Shown piece by piece: positions 47,707 through 56,103 of a stretch of 64,000 bases of DNA (position 1 is the stretch's first letter; every line of letters begins with the position of its first letter). A model generated the notes under the pieces. It did not search any database. It saw only the letters and a program-made list of their open reading frames with translations, and was not told the origin of the DNA. The translations under genes were made by a program, and so were the position numbers. This DNA comes from Mucilaginibacter oryzae (GTDB lineage Bacteria > Bacteroidota > Bacteroidia > Sphingobacteriales > Sphingobacteriaceae). The DNA lies in contig NZ_QGHA01000005.1 of the NCBI RefSeq assembly GCF_003148845.1, positions 62,001 to 126,000 on the forward strand. The letters run 5' to 3'.

Positions 47707-49503
47707 TTATTTACCAAAATTGTAAAACTTCCAGCCGGTGCTAAAATCACGGCTGAGCTGCTGGTTGGTGAGCGTTGCCCTGATCATTTCTATCGGGATC
47801 AGGTTTTCTTTCATTACCGCGTCGTGAAACTGTTTGTAGCTCATTTTGCCGCTATCCACCAGTTCGCGCTTTAACGCCATGAGCTGCAAGCCGCCTGTAA
47901 GGTATGCCACCTGGTAAAGCGGGCTATAACCACCCTCGAACGAGCGCCTCACCTCGCCTTCGGCATTGGCTTTTTCGTGCCCTACGCGGTCAATTAAAAA
48001 GTCAATACATTGCTGCGGTGTCCAGTTGCCTAAATGATAATTAAGCGAGAATATGATTCGGGCGCAGCGGTGCATGCGCCAAAAAAGCATGCCTACCCTT
48101 TCTTCGGGCGTTTGGGCGAAACCTTTTTCGTATAGTAACAACTCCCAGTATAAGGCCCACCCCTCGGTAGCAAACGGCGTTGAAAAATCCTGGCGGTAAG
48201 CTTTGTATCTGCTGTTCATAAAATATTGCAGGTTATGGCCGGGAAGCAACTCGTGCTGTACCGTCCCCCTCGAAAAATAAGGGTTATTACCGCGCATACT
48301 CATCAGTTTGTCGGCAGCCGACATGGTATTGGTGGGGTACGAGATACTGATCTCTTTACCGCCGGTAAAAAACGGGTTAACCAACTGCCGCTCGGGCGAC
48401 ATCATTACCATTCCCCAGGTTTCTTCAGCCAAAGGCGGTATCGTGATCAGGTCGCGTTGTTTAATAAAGCTTAACGCATCGTTATACAGCTTTACTATTA
48501 ATTCGGGCTGATGGCCTACCGGCACATAGCTGTTTTTTACTTTTTCCAGGGCCTTTTTCCAGTCGCTGCCAAAGCCCATCTCCTGCGATGCCTTCAGCAT
48601 TTCCTTATCGCACCAGGCAAATTCCTTGTTGGCCAGGGTTATCAGTTCTTCAGGCGTATAAGGGATCATTTCGGTGCGCAACTGGCGAATCAGATCTTCG
48701 CGACCTATAGGCACGCCTTTTATACCGCTTGCATCAGGCTTTTGCGTTGTGTTTACTTTACCCTTGGCTAAGGCCTGATCGGCGTAAGCCTGCAAGGCAT
48801 TGTTCACGGCCTTGTAAGGCTCAGGCACCCACCAGGTAAAGGCCGGGTCAAACGTATTATAGAAACCGTAAAAATCCTTCAGGCGGTCCTTTAAGCCCAG
48901 CAGCGCATCTTTTAACATGCGGGCAAGCGGCATATCAATACTGGCCACTTTGTTAATAGCGGCAGTATCTGTTTTTATTTGTTTCAAAATGGTATCGAGG
49001 GTAGCGGCTACTTTCTGACCGTCAACAAACGTTCCGCGGCGGCGCAATTTTTCAAGATTGTAGATCCCATCGGCGCAACTCAGGTATTTGGTGATCTGGC
49101 TGTACTGTCCCTCTTCTTTTTTCAGGTCGTCGATATCGTAATTGATACGCTTTTTGAGCAGGATATAATCTACCTTGCCATAGATGCTCATGGCATTAAA
49201 ATCCGCCTGTTGCAGTTTTTTCAGGTAATCATTATCGGTCTCCAGCAAACGCTTACGTTGCTCGGGCGAGTTGAGCACACTAATCTTATACTGATATTCA
49301 GCATGCTCATTAACGCTATAGGGCGAATAAAAATCGCGTACGGCACCCATATCCTGCCCATATTGGATAATGATACCGGCTATTTCGCTGGATTGTTCAT
49401 AAATGCTTGCCGGAACGGCAGTTTGGGCACCGGCTCTGAGCGCCGGAATAAGCAAAGCAGTGGCTGCCAAGGACAATAAATGTCCCTTTAAGTTTTTGAT
49501 CAC
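47707..49503 (-). CDS. Exported DUF885-family zinc peptidase
   Basis: The 598-residue protein has a signal peptide (LSLAATALLIPALRAGA) and the DUF885 core: RGTVQHELLPGHNLQYFMNS (HExxxGH-type zinc motif HELLPGH), FATEGWALYWELLLYEKGF (Glu ligand), RVGHEKANAEGEVRR and GGYSPLYQVAYLTGG. The family consists of predicted gluzincin peptidases, often acting on short or unusual peptides. It is the second gene of a leftward unit (araC, DUF885, APC permease, dehydrogenase), 45 bp after the araC stop. It may release hydroxyproline from peptides in the periplasm. The GTG start at 49501-49503 is the only one before the signal. Confidence 0.85.
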   Translation of the reverse strand: MIKNLKGHLLSLAATALLIPALRAGAQTAVPASIYEQSSEIAGIIIQYGQDMGAVRDFYSPYSVNEHAEYQYKISVLNSPEQRKRLLETDNDYLKKLQQADFNAMSIYGKVDYILLKKRINYDIDDLKKEEGQYSQITKYLSCADGIYNLEKLRRRGTFVDGQKVAATLDTILKQIKTDTAAINKVASIDMPLARMLKDALLGLKDRLKDFYGFYNTFDPAFTWWVPEPYKAVNNALQAYADQALAKGKVNTTQKPDASGIKGVPIGREDLIRQLRTEMIPYTPEELITLANKEFAWCDKEMLKASQEMGFGSDWKKALEKVKNSYVPVGHQPELIVKLYNDALSFIKQRDLITIPPLAEETWGMVMMSPERQLVNPFFTGGKEISISYPTNTMSAADKLMSMRGNNPYFSRGTVQHELLPGHNLQYFMNSRYKAYRQDFSTPFATEGWALYWELLLYEKGFAQTPEERVGMLFWRMHRCARIIFSLNYHLGNWTPQQCIDFLIDRVGHEKANAEGEVRRSFEGGYSPLYQVAYLTGGLQLMALKRELVDSGKMSYKQFHDAVMKENLIPIEMIRATLTNQQLSRDFSTGWKFYNFGK

Positions 49504-49548
49504 TTTTTTAAATTTATGTATGGAAGAAAAAAATATTCGGATAACTAC

Positions 49549-50451
49549 TTAACTCGCCGCCCTGTTTAAACTGATGAGGTTATTATTATAGGCATCCAGG
49601 TATCCCCGCGGCGAATTGCCTATAACACATTTAAATACACGGTTAAAGTTGGTAATACTCTTAAAACCGCATTTATAGGCTACTGTATTGATACTTTCAA
49701 ATTTATGCGAAATGAGTTTTTTGCAAGCCTCGTTGATCCTGATCTCGTTCAGGAAAGAAATAAAAGTATGCCCGGTATGCTTTTTGAAATACCTGCAAAA
49801 CGATTCGGGCGTCATAAACGCCACCTTGGCTACATCTTCCAGCGTGATATCCTCGCTGTAATTTTGCATGATAAAGTTGTAGATATTACCTATCCTGATC
49901 CCCTCATTTTCGGTAATACCGGGCAGGTTACCATATGACGAAAGCGGATCGAGCCTGGATTTAATATTGGTTAAGCCCTTAACAAGGTTTAAAAACTGGA
50001 TCAGCTGATCTGTACCTGTGGCGTTTTTAAGCGCCATCATCAGGTGCGCTACCCGGTCATTAACATCATCGGGCACCTTAAAACCCTGCTGATGCTGCTG
50101 CATAAAAATCTTGTTTGATTTTAATTCGGGCAAATCAAACATAGCGGCCAATGTTCCTTCGGGATTAAAAAAGATAGTTAACGCTTCTACACTTTTAGCA
50201 GGATCGCCTACAAAGTACTCCGGGTTGCTTTTAAATACGTGTGGAAGATTGGCACCTAACACAAATATATCGCCTGCGGTGTAATCGTGCATATTGTTGC
50301 CGGCAATCAGTGTGCCCTCGCCCTGCTGAATCCATGTAATCTGGGTTTCTTTATGGCGGTGCAGGTAAGGATAAAAATAAGGCTGCGAAACCTTTTCGGC
50401 AATCACGCTTTTATCGTGCGCTACGGGGATAGTGAACTGTAAAACCTTCAT
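49549..50451 (-). CDS. AraC-family regulator of the hydroxyproline unit
   Basis: The 300-residue protein has an N-terminal cupin sensor (LHRHKETQITWIQQGEGTLI, YTAGDIFVLGANLPHVF) and a C-terminal double HTH (ITLEDVAKVAFMTPESFCRY, ESINTVAYKCGFKSITNFNR, SPRGYLDAYNN). It is the first gene of a unit with DUF885, permease and dehydrogenase. The 26-bp motif at 50526-50551 lies 75 bp upstream of its start, so it may control itself as well as the motif-bearing promoters at 46.1 and 60.6 kb. Confidence 0.93.
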   Translation of the reverse strand: MKVLQFTIPVAHDKSVIAEKVSQPYFYPYLHRHKETQITWIQQGEGTLIAGNNMHDYTAGDIFVLGANLPHVFKSNPEYFVGDPAKSVEALTIFFNPEGTLAAMFDLPELKSNKIFMQQHQQGFKVPDDVNDRVAHLMMALKNATGTDQLIQFLNLVKGLTNIKSRLDPLSSYGNLPGITENEGIRIGNIYNFIMQNYSEDITLEDVAKVAFMTPESFCRYFKKHTGHTFISFLNEIRINEACKKLISHKFESINTVAYKCGFKSITNFNRVFKCVIGNSPRGYLDAYNNNLISLNRAAS

Positions 50452-50525
50452 CCTTTATGTTTTTTATTGCTCCATGAATTTACAATTACTTAACTCATTT
50501 TCCCAATTTAATCTCCACAAAGGAT

Positions 50526-50551
50526 AAAATACGGTTAGTATCGGCTAAATT
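50526..50551. promoter_or_regulatory. Operator motif upstream of araC (copy 1 of 3)
   Basis: AAAATACGGTTAGT-ATCG-GCTAAATT on the plus strand is identical, apart from the 4-nt spacer, to the site before the deaminase gene (60599-60624). It lies in the 413-bp stretch 50452-50864 between araC and GH127, which otherwise holds the two terminators listed separately. Confidence 0.65.
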
Positions 50552-50749
50552 AATGCATATTGACGTAATTTGAAAGTAGCATTGGTTTGGTTTTTCCGAT
50601 TTACGAAGAAATAAAATATGGTATTTTCAACAAACCGGAGTCAGAAATTCTCACACCAATTGCTCTTGAAACCTGCCATAAACTAACCGCATTATGCTAA
50701 AGGATTAATTACCATCGATGTATCAATACTTGTGTTAAGGATAACTTAC

Positions 50750-50786
50750 AAAAAAACGCGTTTGAAAACTCTATGTTCAAACGCGC
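50750..50786 (-). terminator. Rho-independent terminator of the GH127/GH146 unit
   Basis: CGCGTTTGAA (50757-50766) and TTCAAACGCG (50776-50785) form a perfect 10-bp stem, and the minus strand then reads TTTTTTTG. A second hairpin, CAAACCCCGG (50818-50827) with CCGGGGTTTG (50838-50847), lies between it and the GH127 stop. Confidence 0.85.
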
Positions 50787-50864
50787 CCCCTTAACCCCAA
50801 GTTAACTTTAAAAGCAGCAAACCCCGGCGTGTTTACACCGGGGTTTGTTGTTTGGATCAAAAAC

Positions 50865-53267
50865 CTACTTCACCGCCCACTCGTGTATCCCGGTCGAATT
50901 ATCAACCGGCAATTGTACTTCAAGCTTTAAAGCGGTTGTAGTAACCGGCTCAAAGCTAACTACGTTGAACGCATCTTTACTTATGGCGTATGGTGTGGTA
51001 TTTTTAACCGGCGCCCATTGGCCATCTTTCATATAATAAATTTTATACGAAGCCGGGATGCGGCAACCGCCCCATGGCCCGTCGTCGTACCAGTAAACTT
51101 TGGATTCGCTTACCGTGTGCGCGGCGTCAAAATCATACTGTACAAACTCGGTGGTGTTGTGAGCAGGCCACCAGTGCAGGTAAGGGTAATTGGTGTCTTT
51201 TGAATCGGCGGGTTCGTACTGATCTTTAATGGCATTGTACATCCTTTTATTTTTTACCGATGAGGTAACCTTACTGGTGCTGGCAATGGTTGGTGCCGGT
51301 TTGGGCCTTGCCGCCGATGCTTCGTAAGGGATCCAAACAGTCATTTCGCTCGGACCGCGGTTGGCCCAGGCGTAGTATGGAATAGCCTTCACCTGCTGAT
51401 CGGTTTCAATCAGCGCATCATTGTTTAACTGGCGTTTGGTGCTTTTGCCTTCGGCGCTGATCACATCAACACCATTAAGCAGGTTGGCCTGGTAGTTTGC
51501 CGCCGCTATGGCGTTTTTATCAACCATAATATTTTGCACCAGGCTATCGCGGTTATCAGGGCCTTCAAGGCAATAAACCACCGGACCGCGTTGAAAAGCG
51601 AAACGCCCGCGATCGTCCTTAATATGATTATTCGCCAAAACCTTTTCGGTTTCCATCGGCAGGTTTAACGTTACCTTATCACCTTTCTTCCAGGTACGTT
51701 TAATGATGGCGTAGCCCTTTTCGGTGGTGTAGGTTGTTGCCTTGCCGTTAACGGATATGGTTACCGGCTTTTGGTTTTTGTCCAGGTAGCTGTACAAATC
51801 GCCCGGAACCGGCTGATCCTTAGCCCAGCCCGGAATGCGCAACCTTAAAGTAAACGCCGAGGCTTTAACCGGGTTAACAGCAATGTCGACTCTACCGTTC
51901 CAGGGATAATCGGTAGTTTGTGCAATATTCACTTTGCCCGAAGCCAGGCTGATATCGCTGGTATTGCCCATGTAAAGGTTTACATACAAATCGTTTTGAT
52001 TTTTGGCGTAAACGTAGCCGGGCAACGAAGGCAAAAAGCGGGTCATGTTGCTGATACAGCATGCGCAGCTGATCCAGGCGCTGCGCTGGTGCTGAAACAT
52101 GGAAGCCAGCGGGTTAGGATAAAAGAACCTGTCGCCGCTTAATGATACGCCCGAAAGCAGACCGTTGTACAATGTACGCTCCAATACGTCGATATATTTG
52201 GAATCGCCATGTAACAAAAACATCCTGTTGTTCCAGTACACATTGCCTATCGCTGCACAGGTTTCGGCATAAGCCGACATGTTGGGTAATTGATAATCAT
52301 CACCAAAAGCCTCGCCGTTGCCGGTTGCACCAATGCCACCGGTGATGTACAGTTTTTTGGTTACCACATCTGTCCAGATATCATCAATGGCGGCCAGGTA
52401 TTTGGCATTACCTGTTAAAGCGGCAATATCGGCCATGCCGGTGTACATATAGGCGGCACGTACAGCATGCCCTTCGGCCACGTGCTGGTCTGTAACCTTT
52501 TTATCGGCCTGGTTATAAGCGTCGCCTTTAGGGCCGCGCACATCCAGGAAAAATTTAGCCAGCTCGAGGTATTTTTTGTTGCCCGTAACCCGGTACATTT
52601 TTGACAGGCCGATCTCTACAATCTGGTGCCCCGGGTACTCTTCAATTTTTCCGGGCCCGAATGTGTTCACTAACAGGTCGGCATTTTTTATGGCGATATT
52701 AAGCAATGTACGTTTACCCGTAGCCTGAAAATGCGCTACCGCGGCCTCATACAAATGCCCCGCATTGTAAAGCTCGTGGCTCAAGTCTTCCTCTTTTTCC
52801 CAACGCTTACTGCCAATCCACTCATGCGGTTTTTTAGCATTTACCGTACGGAAGGTGTATAGGTACCCGTCGGGCTCCTGCGCCGCGCCTATAATGTTGA
52901 TGAGGGTATCAAGGTACCGATCAAGCTTAGGGTTCTTTTTGTTTTGCATGGAGTACGAGGCACCTTCAATGGCCTTGTACACATCGGTATCGTCGAACGG
53001 GAACTCGCTTAACTTATCGCCGTCAAGCTTTTTGGCCGCGCGCAAAAAGTTATCCATACGGCCATTCTTTTTGCATTGCTCCAATACGTACGGAATGGTT
53101 ACGTTGGCGTTAACCTCCATTTTGGGCTCCCAAAAGTTATCGTTTACATGCACACTGGTAAAAGCTACGGGCTGTATCGGGTAGTCTTTTTGCTGCGCGA
53201 ATACATTGGTAGCAGCAGCCATAGCCGCTAACGAAAGTAACCAGGCCGCCTTATTTTTATTGATCAT
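50865..53267 (-). CDS. GH127 beta-L-arabinofuranosidase (DUF1680), exported
   Basis: The 800-residue protein has a signal peptide (WLLSLAAMAAATNVFA). The GH127 catalytic region (~30-640) contains the zinc/nucleophile residues AYAETC (Glu335, Cys337) and CACC (Cys401, 403, 404), matching the Glu plus three-Cys site of Bifidobacterium HypBA1. The C-terminal ~110 residues resemble a discoidin-type binding domain (VSESKVYWYDDGPWGGCRIP). HypBA1 releases L-arabinose from beta-L-arabinofuranosyl-hydroxyproline oligosaccharides of plant extensin. It is 126 bp after the GH146 gene on the same strand. Confidence 0.93.
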   Translation of the reverse strand: MINKNKAAWLLSLAAMAAATNVFAQQKDYPIQPVAFTSVHVNDNFWEPKMEVNANVTIPYVLEQCKKNGRMDNFLRAAKKLDGDKLSEFPFDDTDVYKAIEGASYSMQNKKNPKLDRYLDTLINIIGAAQEPDGYLYTFRTVNAKKPHEWIGSKRWEKEEDLSHELYNAGHLYEAAVAHFQATGKRTLLNIAIKNADLLVNTFGPGKIEEYPGHQIVEIGLSKMYRVTGNKKYLELAKFFLDVRGPKGDAYNQADKKVTDQHVAEGHAVRAAYMYTGMADIAALTGNAKYLAAIDDIWTDVVTKKLYITGGIGATGNGEAFGDDYQLPNMSAYAETCAAIGNVYWNNRMFLLHGDSKYIDVLERTLYNGLLSGVSLSGDRFFYPNPLASMFQHQRSAWISCACCISNMTRFLPSLPGYVYAKNQNDLYVNLYMGNTSDISLASGKVNIAQTTDYPWNGRVDIAVNPVKASAFTLRLRIPGWAKDQPVPGDLYSYLDKNQKPVTISVNGKATTYTTEKGYAIIKRTWKKGDKVTLNLPMETEKVLANNHIKDDRGRFAFQRGPVVYCLEGPDNRDSLVQNIMVDKNAIAAANYQANLLNGVDVISAEGKSTKRQLNNDALIETDQQVKAIPYYAWANRGPSEMTVWIPYEASAARPKPAPTIASTSKVTSSVKNKRMYNAIKDQYEPADSKDTNYPYLHWWPAHNTTEFVQYDFDAAHTVSESKVYWYDDGPWGGCRIPASYKIYYMKDGQWAPVKNTTPYAISKDAFNVVSFEPVTTTALKLEVQLPVDNSTGIHEWAVK

Positions 53268-53307
53268 GATTTTATTTTAACAGATTGATTTGTATTTATC
53301 CAATTAA

Positions 53308-53396
53308 ATAGCTTTTGGCCTTATGCCTTATGCCTTATGCCTTCAGCTTTCTGCTCTTAAATAGCTTTCGGCTTTCCGCCTTCAGCGTTTAGCTTA
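53308..53396 (-). repeat. Low-complexity dispersed repeat between GH146 and GH127
   Basis: The stretch contains TTATGCC in four tandem copies (53321-53341 region) and two imperfect copies of a block starting AAATAGCTTTCGGCTTTCCG. A related block (AGCTTTCGGCTTTACGCC) occurs at 62751-62785. It lies in the operon gap and overlaps the GH146 stop codon by three bases. Confidence 0.6.
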
Positions 53397-55763
53397 ATTC
53401 TTAACCATCCGGCTGCCATAAACCGGACCGGCACTGTTATCTTTTTTAGCCACCAGTTTTACTGTTACTTTTTGCTTTCCCTTGGTCAGCTCAATAGGCA
53501 GGGTATAACTGATATCGTAAAAACGGCTTTCCTTGTACTGGTTCAAATCTTCGGTTGATAGTTTAATACCATCAATCAAAATATCAAATGTACGTCCGCG
53601 GTTATCCATACCCCAATAGGTATTAATGAGTGTATTTTGAGCGTTTGCATCAACTTTCATTTCGTATTGCAGGTATCCGCCGTTCTCGGTAGAGCGCCAT
53701 TTTTTCTGATGGTCCTCGCCGGTGGTGGCATTCTCACTGGTGAAATTATGGTCGCGCTCGGGTTGCATTTCGCCTATACGCAGCATATCGGTAGTATGGG
53801 CTTCCAGTTCCTGCTGTTTTTTGCGTTGCTCATCATATGCTTTTTGCTGTACAACCCAGGCATCCGGGGTAAATACATCCCAATATACGGAGTAATATTC
53901 GTTTTTAGTTTGATTGAAAGGGATCAGGTTAACCTCAACGGGCTTAGATACCCCGGCAGCGCGAAAGCTTAACTGCTTCCGATCAACCATCTGGAGCCAT
54001 TTATTAGGATCAGTTTCGCTGGTAACAAAAACGGGGACACCTTTTAGCGGATCAGGCTCCGTATTGCCCAAAACACCCGCCAATAAAACCGGGCCGTAAA
54101 ATACCGCGCGCCTGTTGGCGTTATCAGGCATAGCCTCGGTGTACAAACTTTCGGGGGTTGTCAATTCTATCTTATCATTGTTGCGCCATTTACGGTTCAA
54201 TACAAGGTATCCTTCCGCATCAACACTAACAGGCTGTTTTTTGCCATTGATGCTAACCGTCACGTTATTGCTCCATTTGGGTTTGCGGATGCGGATAGGC
54301 ATGTTAACCTGCTTATTTGCAGTTATGGTAAAAGTAGTTCGATCTGTATTAGGCAAATTACTTTGCTGCTTTATACTGATGCCTTTGGATGCCCAATTCA
54401 GCACCGATGGAATAAACAGGTTAACATATAAGCTACCATCGGCCCCTTTAAAATAAATAGTCTCGTTATACTTAACATGGTTCTCCATTCCCGAGCCAAC
54501 GCAGCAGGTAAAATCATCAAACGGGGTGCTGTATTGCTTGGTGCCGCCCATCCGCAACGGAACGAAATAGCACATCATACCCGTACTGTGATTTTGCGAG
54601 GCAAGGATATGGTTATATAAACCTTTTTCATAATAATCCATCAACCTCGCCGAAGGCGCTACCGCAAATAAATGCCTGGTTAGCTTCAGCATATTATAAG
54701 TATTACACGTTTCGGTAGTATTTTCGGTAAGCTTATCATTCAGTTTACGCGGCTCGCTCAGATATTCGTAGTTGCTGTTGCCGCCTGTGGCGTATGAATG
54801 ATTGTCGACTATTGTTTCCCAAAAAAAGTCGGCAATGGCTTTATCTTTTTTATCGCCGGTAAGTTCGTACCTGCGCGCGCCGGCAATTATTTTCGGAATT
54901 TGTGTGTTGGAGTGCTTGCCCGGTAAAATATCCTGTTGCTGCGATAGCGGATCGAGAATCTTCTTATCATAAAACTTATACGATAGCTCCAGATACTTTT
55001 TGTCGCCGTTAATGGCGTATAAGTTAGCCAGAACTTCGGCCATGCCGCCGTACTCACAAAGCAGCATTTTTTGCAGCTTCTCATCGTCAAGGTTTTTGAT
55101 GGTTTCGCCGGTCCAGTCGGCCATACCCTTGCAAATTTTAAGGGCCTGTTTATTACCGGCATATAAATAGGCATCCAGCAAACCTGCCATTACCTTATGT
55201 ACGGTATACCATGGCGACCAGCCCCCGTTTAAATCAAACCCGCGCGAACGGATATCACCTTTGGCCACTTCGGCCCAAAGCGTATCTTCTTTCGGAATAG
55301 CGCCAACGTAGCCGGTTTTACGTGCCACCTGGCATTCGTTAAGTTCGGCAACTATATAATTAACGCGTTTTAAAAATTCAGGGTCGCGGGTGGCGTCGTA
55401 ATGCATGGCAATAGCCGAAAGATAATGGCCTAATGTATGGCCTGCTAAACCTGATGATTCCCAGCCCTCGTACATTTTACCCTTTGGTTTCAAGCCGGAG
55501 TGCGAGCGGAATGCCGAAAGGAGCCTGTCGGGCTCGATAGAAAGCAGGTATTTAACATCTGCCTCTTGCGCTGTTTTAAAAGGACCGTCAAGCAGTTTTA
55601 CGTCTTTCAAATCAAACGCATAAGCTTTAATAGGCACAACGGGCTTTATAGCCATCCGGCTATCATTTTGCAGGGGCAGGTATGATTGCGCCTGCACCAT
55701 GCCCGCTGTTGTTAAACAGGCAATAATACAGGTGTTTATTTTTAACCAATTTTTGGCAGGCAT
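53394..55763 (-). CDS. GH146-type beta-L-arabinofuranosidase (DUF1680), exported
   Basis: The 789-residue protein starts at ATG 55761-55763 with a signal (CIIACLTTAGMVQA). The frame is open further to 55787 but only from TTG. Catalytic residues TTETCN (Glu351, Cys353) and FTCCVGSG (Cys420, Cys421) form the same Glu/Cys zinc site as GH127, in the arrangement of GH146 (B. thetaiotaomicron BT_0349 type). It removes beta-L-arabinofuranose. Its C-terminal part (~660-789) is a beta-rich domain. It is the first gene of the GH146-GH127 pair, divergent from SusC with a 340-bp gap. Confidence 0.9.
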   Translation of the reverse strand: MPAKNWLKINTCIIACLTTAGMVQAQSYLPLQNDSRMAIKPVVPIKAYAFDLKDVKLLDGPFKTAQEADVKYLLSIEPDRLLSAFRSHSGLKPKGKMYEGWESSGLAGHTLGHYLSAIAMHYDATRDPEFLKRVNYIVAELNECQVARKTGYVGAIPKEDTLWAEVAKGDIRSRGFDLNGGWSPWYTVHKVMAGLLDAYLYAGNKQALKICKGMADWTGETIKNLDDEKLQKMLLCEYGGMAEVLANLYAINGDKKYLELSYKFYDKKILDPLSQQQDILPGKHSNTQIPKIIAGARRYELTGDKKDKAIADFFWETIVDNHSYATGGNSNYEYLSEPRKLNDKLTENTTETCNTYNMLKLTRHLFAVAPSARLMDYYEKGLYNHILASQNHSTGMMCYFVPLRMGGTKQYSTPFDDFTCCVGSGMENHVKYNETIYFKGADGSLYVNLFIPSVLNWASKGISIKQQSNLPNTDRTTFTITANKQVNMPIRIRKPKWSNNVTVSINGKKQPVSVDAEGYLVLNRKWRNNDKIELTTPESLYTEAMPDNANRRAVFYGPVLLAGVLGNTEPDPLKGVPVFVTSETDPNKWLQMVDRKQLSFRAAGVSKPVEVNLIPFNQTKNEYYSVYWDVFTPDAWVVQQKAYDEQRKKQQELEAHTTDMLRIGEMQPERDHNFTSENATTGEDHQKKWRSTENGGYLQYEMKVDANAQNTLINTYWGMDNRGRTFDILIDGIKLSTEDLNQYKESRFYDISYTLPIELTKGKQKVTVKLVAKKDNSAGPVYGSRMVKN

Positions 55764-56103
55764 AATACTGTGTTTTGTTTTAATCAAAATGAGTTTATAA
55801 AAGTAGCCCTCGTGTTGCGATAATTATGGATGATTTTTTGCCGGTGTTAACCGGATATTAACCCGTTTTTAACCAAAATATCAAATTATGGATATTAAAA
55901 TGGGGTTTAACATGATGATCAGCTACCTCCTTAAAATTAAATTTATTGTAAAAAACACAATTAAATAACAGTATTTTAACAATCAAGTTAAGATATGGGC
56001 AGTATTGGCAAAATTCATAAAAAAACAAGGTGATGCAGAAGATAGTTTTACATATCTGTAAATCAGATATAAAAATCAACAGTTAATCACCTCAATTAAT
56101 TTT
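55764..56103. promoter_or_regulatory. Divergent control region between GH146 and SusC genes
   Basis: On the minus strand GGTTAA occurs three times at exactly 11-bp steps (55847-55852, 55858-55863, 55869-55874), before a TACTTTTA box (55798-55805) and the GH146 ATG. On the plus strand a TAGTTTTA box (56043-56050) and an ATATCTG-N5-CAGATAT palindrome (56052-56070) precede SusC. The 11-bp spacing fits an AraC-type activator bound on one face of the helix. Confidence 0.5.

Noticed and set aside
53308..53396. Possible CRISPR-like short tandem repeat
   Set aside because: The units are 7 bp long and without spacers, so this is a low-complexity intergenic repeat.
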